A DNA stretch of 64,000 bases, taken from Mesorhizobium sp. WSM3862 (GTDB lineage: Bacteria; Pseudomonadota; Alphaproteobacteria; Rhizobiales; Rhizobiaceae). The stretch lies in NCBI RefSeq assembly GCF_002294985.1, contig NZ_NSGE01000003.1:620001-684000 (forward strand), given 5' to 3'. The notes beneath the pieces were generated by a model. That model was not told the origin of the DNA. It was given only the letters and a program-made list of their open reading frames with translations, and ran no database searches. Shown here in pieces: positions 40,785 through 48,132 of this stretch; position 1 is the first letter of the stretch, and each line of letters starts with the position of its first letter. The position numbers and the translations under genes are program-made.

Positions 40785-43418
40785 ATGAGCGACGACGACA
40801 GGACGCGGATTTCGCCGAACCTCGCAAATACCGGCGTCGGCACGCAGCTCAGCGGCATTTACGAGCTTGACGAGCGCATCGCATCCGGCGGCATGGGCGA
40901 AGTCTATCGCGGCCACAATATCCAAACCGGCGACCATGTCGCGATCAAGATCGTGCTGCCCGAGTTCGCGCGCGACCAAACCATCCTGTCGCTGTTCCGC
41001 AAGGAAGCCTCGATCCTCAACCATTTGTCGCATGACGCGGTGGTGCGATACCACGTCTTCACCATCGATCCGGGGATCGGCCGCCCCTACCTGGCGATGG
41101 AGTTCGTCGACGGCCAGTCGCTGTTCGATGTCATGCGGCGCGGCCCGATGGCGCCACCGGACGTGCGTCGGCTTTGCCATCGCCTCGCCTCGGGCCTGAG
41201 CGCCGTGCATCAGGCCGGCGCGGTCCACCGCGACCTTTCGCCCGACAACATCATCCTGCCGGGCGGCCGGGTCGAGCGCGCCAAGATCATCGACTTCGGC
41301 ATCGCGCGCTCGGCGAATGTCGGCGGCGAGACGCTGATCGGCGGCAAATTCGCCGGCAAATACAATTACGTCTCGCCCGAACAGCTCGGCCTCTATGGCG
41401 GCGAGGTCAGCGAGCAATCCGATATCTACAGCCTCGGCCTGGTGCTGGCCGCCGCGCTGCGCGGGAAGCCGCTCGACATGAGCGGCTCGCAATATGAGGT
41501 CATCGAGAAGCGCCGCACCGTACCGGACTTGTCGGACATCGATCCCGATTTCCGCGAGCTCATCGAAGCGATGTTGCAGCCGGATCCTCAAGACCGGCCC
41601 GCCAGCATGGCCGAGATCGCCAGGGCAACGCGCGACGACGACCTCGACGCGACCTTGCCGCCGCCCGGATCGTTTGCTCCGCGCGAACGATCCGGCTTGC
41701 CACGCGCCGGCTGGACGGCGTTGCCAAACTCCAGTCCCCCGGTTTCTGCTGCCTCCGACGAACCGCGTTTCGTTCCGCATGTGCGGCCTGCGCACCTGTC
41801 GCAACCGAGGCCGGCGCCGGCGGCGGCTCCGGTCAGTGCGTCAAGCCGACCTGCGGAGCGAAAGCCCTCGCGGATCCCGGCCATAGCGGGCGGCGTCGCG
41901 GTTCTGGCAGTTCTGGCGGCGGCCGGCGTCTATTTCAGCGGCGCTTTGGTCACTCCGCCCGCCGTCGAAAAGCCTGGGCCCCTTACGCCGAAGCCGGCGG
42001 CAAAACCCGTCGCGGAAGCACCCAAGCCGGTATCGGAGGCATCGACGCCTCAGCCAGAGGCACCGCAACCTCGGCCGCAAGCGCCGGCCGAACCGCAGCC
42101 GGAAGCACGGAAGGCGGACAGCTCGGCCACCGTTGAGCCGGCAAAACCTGCCGCTCCGGCTCTGCCGCAACCGCAAGACACGACACAACCCGTCCAGAAG
42201 CAGGCCGAGACTGAGCAGAAGCCGACACAGCCTGCCCTATCGGCTGCGCCGCAACCGCAGGACAAGACCGCCCAGAAACAGGCGCAAGTAGAGACCGGAC
42301 AGAAATCCGAGCCGACACCGCCTGCCCCTTCAGAGAGCCTGGCCAAAAACAACCAGGCGAAAGCCTCGCAGCCGGCGGAGGCCGAACCGGCACAGCCGTC
42401 GGTCGAGAACCTGCCGGCACCCCTGCCGAAGGCAGCGGAAAACCAAAAGCCGTCGAGCCCGACGGCGGAAGCTGCTGCGGCGCCGGAAGCAAAACCGCCG
42501 GCGACGAAACCGAGCGCATCCGACCTCGTCGACGCTCTGTCCAAATTGTCGAAGTCGAAGACGCCGGCGCCGCAAGTTACGGAAAACCAAAATCAGGCGC
42601 CGGCTTCGACTGCGCGCCAGCCGGCAGCGCCCGAAGCGGCTACTCAGCCGGCAAGACCGAAAGTCTCGACCACACAACCGGCACCACTGCCGCAGCCACC
42701 GCCGGCCAACAAGCCATCTCAAAATACCGACGTCGCAATCAATCTGCCAAAGCCCCAGGTTCCGCCGCCGGCAAACAAAACCGACGCGTTGGCTCAGCGC
42801 GCCTCCTGGGTGCGCGACTTCAGCGGCGGCAATTGCTTCTACGCGACCCTGACATCGGCAACGGGCACATCCGCGGCCATCGAGGGATTCGGAACCGCCG
42901 TGCAGCCTTTCGAGCAACTGCTTGGTGCGTTCCAGTCCAGGTTCAACGTGGAGCCGGACATCAGCGTGCGCCTGATTACCCCATCACAATGCGGCGTACC
43001 CACCTTCCTGCACCTTCTCGACCGAAGCGAGGCTGAACGACCGCAGCTCATGCTCGACCGGACATCGGTGCCCGACGGATCACCGATCAGCGGCACGCTG
43101 GTAACGCGCGGGGGGCTCATCTCCAGCGTGTTGCTGATCAACCACAATGGCACCGCCTTCAACCTCGACAGCCGCATGGTCGCGCAGCCGGACAGGGCGA
43201 CCTTCAAGATCGCCATCGATCTCGCCGCTGACGACAAGGCGGCCGGCAAGGCTTTGCCTCAGGTCATCCTGGTGATCACCGGGCCACGGGACGTCCAGGC
43301 CGCGATGTTTGCGGGCCCGACCCCCGCCTCGGAAGTGCTGCCCCGGATCCTTAAGGAGATCCAGGCGGACGATTCCGGATTTTCGGCCACCGCCAAGTAT
43401 TTCCGGCTTGGCGGATAG
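40785..43418 (+). CDS. ppkA: Membrane-spanning Ser/Thr kinase PpkA with periplasmic sensor region
   Basis: 877 residues from ATG 40785. The kinase domain spans about 25-285: Gly loop IASGGMGEVYRG, catalytic Lys in HVAIKIV, loop HRDLSPDN, IDFGIA, and SPEQ. The catalytic loop has Ser where most Hanks kinases have Lys (HRDLKPxN), a notable variation. A membrane helix lies at about 366-387 (IAGGVAVLAVLAAAGVYFSG). A very long Pro/Gln/Ala/Lys-rich periplasmic stretch follows (about 390-665). The C-terminal globular domain is at about 670-877 (NCFYATLTSATGTSAAIEGFG, with CGVPTFLHLLDRSE). The expected role is phosphorylating TagH to trigger T6SS assembly in response to an envelope signal. Confidence 0.92.
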   Translation: MSDDDRTRISPNLANTGVGTQLSGIYELDERIASGGMGEVYRGHNIQTGDHVAIKIVLPEFARDQTILSLFRKEASILNHLSHDAVVRYHVFTIDPGIGRPYLAMEFVDGQSLFDVMRRGPMAPPDVRRLCHRLASGLSAVHQAGAVHRDLSPDNIILPGGRVERAKIIDFGIARSANVGGETLIGGKFAGKYNYVSPEQLGLYGGEVSEQSDIYSLGLVLAAALRGKPLDMSGSQYEVIEKRRTVPDLSDIDPDFRELIEAMLQPDPQDRPASMAEIARATRDDDLDATLPPPGSFAPRERSGLPRAGWTALPNSSPPVSAASDEPRFVPHVRPAHLSQPRPAPAAAPVSASSRPAERKPSRIPAIAGGVAVLAVLAAAGVYFSGALVTPPAVEKPGPLTPKPAAKPVAEAPKPVSEASTPQPEAPQPRPQAPAEPQPEARKADSSATVEPAKPAAPALPQPQDTTQPVQKQAETEQKPTQPALSAAPQPQDKTAQKQAQVETGQKSEPTPPAPSESLAKNNQAKASQPAEAEPAQPSVENLPAPLPKAAENQKPSSPTAEAAAAPEAKPPATKPSASDLVDALSKLSKSKTPAPQVTENQNQAPASTARQPAAPEAATQPARPKVSTTQPAPLPQPPPANKPSQNTDVAINLPKPQVPPPANKTDALAQRASWVRDFSGGNCFYATLTSATGTSAAIEGFGTAVQPFEQLLGAFQSRFNVEPDISVRLITPSQCGVPTFLHLLDRSEAERPQLMLDRTSVPDGSPISGTLVTRGGLISSVLLINHNGTAFNLDSRMVAQPDRATFKIAIDLAADDKAAGKALPQVILVITGPRDVQAAMFAGPTPASEVLPRILKEIQADDSGFSATAKYFRLGG

Positions 43419-43519
43419 CGCGGACGCCGATGGTTCTGTGCCGCCTGCTCTCTTCCACCCTGTTCCAGTCACGCAAGGAGCGCGGACCGATCCGGCCTGT
43501 TGCTGATCGCATCGGCCGC

Positions 43520-43930
43520 ATGAAGCTTGCTGCGCTTGCCGGCACGGCTTTGCTCTCCGTGCTATCCGTCAACAAGGCACATGCCGAATTCACCGTCTGC
43601 AACCAGACGCTCGACGTCGTCAACCTCGCCGTCGGACAGAAGGTCGACGATGCCGACCAGACCGACGGTTGGTGGACGATCGGCGCCAACCAGTGCGTCA
43701 ACGTCATCCGCGAGGAGCTGACCAACCGCTACATCTACATCTACGCCACGGACGTCTTCGGCCATGCGATCCTCACCGGATCGATCGAGATGTGCATCGA
43801 CCGGCGCCGCTTCTCGATCCGCGGCATCGACGAATGCTGGCAGCGCGGCCATATCGCGGCGCGCTTTGTCGAGGTCGACACGCAGGAGCAGGTGCGCTGG
43901 ACCTATTTCCTGAGCGGGAACGGCCCGTGA
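43520..43930 (+). CDS. DUF1036 secreted protein
   Basis: 136 residues from ATG 43520, which starts a signal peptide (MKLAALAGTALLSVLSVN, cleavage after KAHA). ATG 43430 would add 30 residues before the signal and is less likely. The mature part has the DUF1036 pattern: FTVCNQTLDVVNLAVG, WWTIGANQCVNVI, then several Cys (EMCIDRRRF, DECWQRG). DUF1036 proteins are small periplasmic proteins of unknown function widespread in alphaproteobacteria. Its last bases overlap the M23 fusion gene (GTGA), suggesting the two act together at the cell wall. Confidence 0.85.
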   Translation: MKLAALAGTALLSVLSVNKAHAEFTVCNQTLDVVNLAVGQKVDDADQTDGWWTIGANQCVNVIREELTNRYIYIYATDVFGHAILTGSIEMCIDRRRFSIRGIDECWQRGHIAARFVEVDTQEQVRWTYFLSGNGP

Positions 43931-46350
43931 CGCACAGCATCGACACGAGCTTCAAACTGAAGAAGCAGGCGCGCCTTGCCGAGCGGCGGCGCAAGCTGTG
44001 GCGCTGGATTCTTTCCGGCGTTGCGGCACTCGTCCTCGTCTCGGTAGCCACGGGTTTCTACCTCACACGCGATTACTGGTCCTTCGGCGACGAGGACGAG
44101 GAACTGCATCCGGTCGAGGGGATGGATGACGTGCCGCCCGACGCTTCGGTCTATGTGCCGGCCATCATCGACCTCGCCGGCGATCCGATGTGGATCACGC
44201 TCGCGCCCGATGCCGACACGGCCAAGGGCAAGACCGTCGCGCGCCCGGCCGAGCTCGACAGTTCCGGCGCCTCGCCGCAGATCGAAATCCTGTCCGATGT
44301 AATGTTGAGCGCCAGCGAAAAATTCATGACGACGATCCCCTCGACGCAGGAGGATTTCGCCTTCTTCCAGGCGCAGCGGCAGACCGCGCCGAAATCTCCT
44401 GCAACGGCGCCGCAGGATCGGCAAGCCGCCCCCCTCGCTCCGGGCGCAGCCGACGACCAGCAAGGCGATCTTGAGAACGACCTTCAGGCCGCACCCGACG
44501 AGAGCGAAGCTCCTGCCAGTTCAGCGCCCAAGGCGGATGCCGATGATCCGGAAGCGGGCTGGGGCGAGACCGTCGACCAGGGCGAGGCCGCCCTTCCCGC
44601 TTTCAAGAAGACCCAGATCGAGAACAACACGACCGTTGCGACCGTCAGCAGCGAATACCAGCGCTTCGAGGCGACCGAGGACACATTCGTAAAAATCCTC
44701 AACGACCGCAGCCTGGACAGCGTCGTCGCCGATGCGCATTTCTCCGCCGACGACGCGAAGCTGGCGGGCGAAGCGCTGAAGACGCTGTTCAACCGTGACG
44801 GGCTGGGGGCGGGCTTTGTCGTGGCGATGCGCGGATTCAGGCCGAACCGCGAGACCACCACCATGTCGCTTATGCAGGTCTCGATCTACGCCAGGAATGT
44901 CTATGTCGGCACGCTGACGCGCAATGCTGCGGGCGCGTTCGTGTCGGGCGTCGACCCGTGGGTGCGGGAGGACCTTTTCAACTATTCAGGCGCATCCGAC
45001 GAAGGCGGGCCCAAGCGCCAATATCGCCTGCTCGATGCGATATATTCGACGGCCGCCCGCAACAAGGTTCCGACCAGCGTGATCGGAGAGGCCATCATGT
45101 ATCTGTCGCGAGGACAGGATCTCGACGCCTTCGCCAGCGAGGACCAGCGGCTGGTGCTGATCTACTCGCAGACGCCGCGCGGCCAGGGCGAAATCTCAGG
45201 ACGGGTCCTCTATGTCGGCGTTCAGGGCACGGAGAAGACGCTCGACTGTTTCGTCTTCCAGCAGAGCGATGGCCAGTATGCGTGCGTGACGGGCAATGAC
45301 GAGGTTCGCTCGCTCAACGTCACCAACGGCATGGTCACGCCGGTGAGCGGGGTGATGACCTCGACGTTCGGCCCGCGCAAACACCCGATCCTGGGCACCG
45401 TTCGCATTCACAAAGGCGTCGACTGGGCCGCTCCGGTCGGCACGCCGATCATGGCCGCCTTCGACGGCGAAATCACCTTCCAGGGCGATGGCGGCAGCTA
45501 TGGCAATCTGGTGAAGATTGCACATGCCAACGGGCGCGAGACGCGCTACGCGCATATGCAGAAATTCGCCATCGCGAGCGGCGTCGGCACCAAGGTGAAG
45601 GCCGGCGACGTCATCGGCTATATCGGCACCACCGGACTTTCGACCGGTCCGCACCTGCATTTCGAGCTCTACCAGAGCGGCCAGGCGATCGATCCGCTGG
45701 GTACGGTCACCACGGTCGCCACCTATGCGTCCGGCGGCGCCGGCGGCGGCTACGGCGATGCTGCCGTCGAGACGCTGACCGACCGCATCGTCCATGTCGA
45801 AAGCGGCGGCAAAGCGCGAGCCAAGAACCCGCTCTCCTCGGCGACCGGTGCCGGTCAGTTCATCACCAAGACCTGGATCCGGATGATGAACACCTATCGG
45901 CCCGATCTCGCCCGCTCGCTGTCGACCGCCGACCTGCTCGCGCTCCGCTACGATGCCACGCTGTCGCGCGAGATGGTGCGCAATCTGGCGCGCGAGGGCG
46001 AAGCTTATCTTCGCGCCCGCGGCCACCAGATCACCGCCGGGCGGCTCTATCTCTGCCATTTCCTGGGCATGGAGGGTGCTGCCCAGGTGCTGGCGGCGCC
46101 CGGCTCGGCGCAATTGAGCGCAGTGCTCGGCTCCGCCGTGATCCAGGCCAACCCTTTCCTTACCGGCAAGACCACCAGCTACGTCGTCGACTGGGCCGAG
46201 CGGAAAATGGGTCAGAAGGTGACCCGCTTGGCGTCGTCCGATCAGAACCAGCAGACGACCACAACCCAGGTCCGACAGACATCGCCGGAGTTCGAGAAAT
46301 ACAAGCAGGCCGTCACGGCCCTGATAAGCTCGATCCAGGCGACCCTCTGA
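43927..46350 (+). CDS. Membrane-anchored fusion of M23 endopeptidase and lytic-transglycosylase-like domain
   Basis: 807 residues from GTG 43927 (4-bp GTGA overlap with the DUF1036 gene). A basic cytoplasmic tail of about 30 residues and one membrane helix (about 36-56, VAALVLVSVATGFYLT) place the rest in the periplasm. Residues about 60-470 include acidic, Pro/Ala-rich linkers and a substrate-domain-like part. The M23 zinc peptidase is at about 475-600 (TSTFGPRKHP, IHKGVDWAAP, GPHLHFELY: the H..D and HxH ligands are present). The C-terminal domain about 610-745 reads as a lysozyme/transglycosylase fold (IVHVESGGKARAKNP, GAGQFITKTW, with the catalytic-type Glu). Placed after ppkA, it is a good candidate for opening peptidoglycan for the T6SS envelope complex. 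Confidence 0.85.
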   Translation: MTHSIDTSFKLKKQARLAERRRKLWRWILSGVAALVLVSVATGFYLTRDYWSFGDEDEELHPVEGMDDVPPDASVYVPAIIDLAGDPMWITLAPDADTAKGKTVARPAELDSSGASPQIEILSDVMLSASEKFMTTIPSTQEDFAFFQAQRQTAPKSPATAPQDRQAAPLAPGAADDQQGDLENDLQAAPDESEAPASSAPKADADDPEAGWGETVDQGEAALPAFKKTQIENNTTVATVSSEYQRFEATEDTFVKILNDRSLDSVVADAHFSADDAKLAGEALKTLFNRDGLGAGFVVAMRGFRPNRETTTMSLMQVSIYARNVYVGTLTRNAAGAFVSGVDPWVREDLFNYSGASDEGGPKRQYRLLDAIYSTAARNKVPTSVIGEAIMYLSRGQDLDAFASEDQRLVLIYSQTPRGQGEISGRVLYVGVQGTEKTLDCFVFQQSDGQYACVTGNDEVRSLNVTNGMVTPVSGVMTSTFGPRKHPILGTVRIHKGVDWAAPVGTPIMAAFDGEITFQGDGGSYGNLVKIAHANGRETRYAHMQKFAIASGVGTKVKAGDVIGYIGTTGLSTGPHLHFELYQSGQAIDPLGTVTTVATYASGGAGGGYGDAAVETLTDRIVHVESGGKARAKNPLSSATGAGQFITKTWIRMMNTYRPDLARSLSTADLLALRYDATLSREMVRNLAREGEAYLRARGHQITAGRLYLCHFLGMEGAAQVLAAPGSAQLSAVLGSAVIQANPFLTGKTTSYVVDWAERKMGQKVTRLASSDQNQQTTTTQVRQTSPEFEKYKQAVTALISSIQATL

Positions 46351-46404
46351 GGCCCTGTCGCGCTACCGTCGGTCGCTGTTCGCAGTGTGAGTGATTCGTG
46401 CGGC

Positions 46405-46938
46405 TTATTCCGTCCTGATCCGCATCTCGACTCGGCGGTTGACCGGATCGTAGGGATCGGCGACGCGCGGGTGCGACTTGCCGAGACCAATCGCTTCCAG
46501 CCGGGTGGCCTGTACGCCGTTCGCGGTCAGGAATGCGGCAACCGATTTCGCCCTGCGCTGCGACAGGTCCTGGTTGTAACGATCCGAACCCGAAGCATCG
46601 GTGTGGCCTTCGACAACGAAGCTGAACGAACTCAGCCGGTTGTCTTTCAGCGCCTTGGCGAACTCGTCGAGCTCGGTGCGCGCGGTCTGGTCGAGCTGGG
46701 CCGAATCCAGCGCGAAATTGATCATCATGTCGAGCCCGGTTTTGGTCGGGGCCGCGGTCTGGTCGCTCTTGCTCTTGCACTCTTCTTCAGTGCCGACGCA
46801 GATGCCGCGCGTCGCGCCGAGATTGCTCGCGCCGGTGAAGAACTTCACGATGTCTTCGGATTTCTGAAGCGGATCAGCGGAAACGTGCGTCGAAAAAAGC
46901 ACGGCCGCCAATGCAAAGGCTGAACTGGCCCACCGCAT
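46405..46938 (-). CDS. Secreted OmpA-family peptidoglycan-binding protein
   Basis: 177 residues from ATG 46938, preceded by GGGAG; upstream in-frame codons are not family-like. Signal peptide MRWASSAFALAAVLFSTHVSA. There is a short linker with CVGTEEEC, then an OmpA_C domain (about 65-177: MINFALDSAQLDQTART, VEGHTDASGSDRYNQ, NRRVEMRIRTE). There is no lipobox and no beta-barrel, so it is probably a free periplasmic peptidoglycan binder. It is convergent with the M23 fusion gene (54 bp apart) and divergent from the DUF6931-like gene. Confidence 0.88.
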   Translation of the reverse strand: MRWASSAFALAAVLFSTHVSADPLQKSEDIVKFFTGASNLGATRGICVGTEEECKSKSDQTAAPTKTGLDMMINFALDSAQLDQTARTELDEFAKALKDNRLSSFSFVVEGHTDASGSDRYNQDLSQRRAKSVAAFLTANGVQATRLEAIGLGKSHPRVADPYDPVNRRVEMRIRTE

Positions 46939-47111
46939 GACCGTTACTCCCTGTTTGAGCGGATCTCGCTGCGACGGACGATAGCAAATCTCGCGCCGGT
47001 TGTCTGTGAACAAACACACGCTGCGAGCGCCGGTCATTTGCTAAGCTAATGCTTGACCAGCGCCTCCGCCGGGGCTTCAGTATCTCTATTTCTAATAAGG
47101 GCGTGGCAGCC

Positions 47112-47678
47112 ATGGCGAGGGGGCTCCGGTTCAGGACGGCGCGGGATCTCTTCAGCGCTTGCCCGGCCATTGCCCGGGACATGAAAGCGGTCCCGACAGA
47201 CCAGCCCTCGATCGAGTTTTGCCGCGCGCTGCTCGCTGGACGCGTTCCGGAGGAGGCAATCACCTTCTGCGCCTATCTCCTGCCCGAGCGGCCCGCGATC
47301 TGGTGGGCGCATGAGTGCCTGAGCAACCTTGCCGAGCTCCTCGGCGACAAGGATCTCGAATTGCTGGCGCTCGTCGGCGACTGGGTCGGCGAACCCGGCA
47401 ATCCCGACCATCGCGAGGCGGTGACCCAGGCCGTTGAGGTGCCGCCCGCGACGCCGGTTTCCTGGATCGCTTTGGCAGCAGGCTGGCGCGACGGCGACTC
47501 GGGCATCGATCAGGCGACAGCCGAATTTCCGACCGCCCATGCCGTCGGCGCGGGGATACTGGCAGGCCTTGCGCGGGTATCGCTCGCGGACCGGTTTACC
47601 GTGCTTTCAGCCTTCGTCGAAATGGGCATCGAGATGGCGGAGATGGAGGCGCAGCAGCAACCGGCCGATGCGTTTTAG
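47112..47678 (+). CDS. Small helical protein, DUF6931-like
   Basis: 188 residues from ATG 47112; ATG 47049 would add 21 residues of low conservation value. No signal or membrane segment. It is rich in Trp/Ala and helical: TARDLFSACPAIARDM, FCRALLAGRVPEEAITFCAYLLPERPAIWWAHEC, VSWIALAAGWRDGDSG. This layout matches my recollection of DUF6931, proteins of unknown function often encoded beside T6SS genes. The family name is tentative. It is probably cytoplasmic. Confidence 0.6.
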   Translation: MARGLRFRTARDLFSACPAIARDMKAVPTDQPSIEFCRALLAGRVPEEAITFCAYLLPERPAIWWAHECLSNLAELLGDKDLELLALVGDWVGEPGNPDHREAVTQAVEVPPATPVSWIALAAGWRDGDSGIDQATAEFPTAHAVGAGILAGLARVSLADRFTVLSAFVEMGIEMAEMEAQQQPADAF

Positions 47679-47833
47679 CAAAGGAACTGCGCGTCAAAAC
47701 GGATTCAAGCGACGCCGCGTTAAGTCGAACTGCCCGAAAACAAATCCGAATCAGCTCAGCCCATAGACCTTCAGCTTCTGGACAGCTTTTTCGGCGCCCA
47801 CATCAAATGGCCGGATGTGCTATCGTCGAACTC

Positions 47834-48118
47834 TCAACCGCCCCAGCCACCGCCTCCACCGCCGCTGCCGCCCAAGGTAGGTGCAGCTACAGGCGTTGTC
47901 TCTTCCTCAACCGGTTGTACCACCTTCTTGGCTGCCACCTTCTTAGGCCTGACGTCCTTCGGCACGGTCGTGGTTGGAACGGCCTTCGCCTGAGGCTTCG
48001 CTGCTACAGGCGTCGGCTCCGGTTCGGGCGGCAACAATGACGTGCAGCCCATAAGCGCGGTCAAGACTGCGCAAAAAGTCGTTCCGATGATTGTCCGTTT
48101 CAATGTCCTGCCCACCAT
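47834..48118 (-). CDS. Small lipoprotein with Pro/Lys-rich stalk
   Basis: 94 residues from ATG 48118 (the longer frame upstream overlaps the end of the caspase gene). Signal and lipobox: RTIIGTTFCAVLTALMGC with Cys about residue 24. The mature part is low complexity: PEPEPTPVAAKPQAKAV, KKVAAKKVVQP, ending in a Gly-rich tail (GGSGGGGGGWGG). It lies 14 bp downstream of the caspase gene on the same strand and is likely co-expressed with it. The function is unknown; a flexible envelope tether is the most that can be said. Confidence 0.65.
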   Translation of the reverse strand: MVGRTLKRTIIGTTFCAVLTALMGCTSLLPPEPEPTPVAAKPQAKAVPTTTVPKDVRPKKVAAKKVVQPVEEETTPVAAPTLGGSGGGGGGWGG

Positions 48119-48132
48119 TGCCTCCTTGTTGA

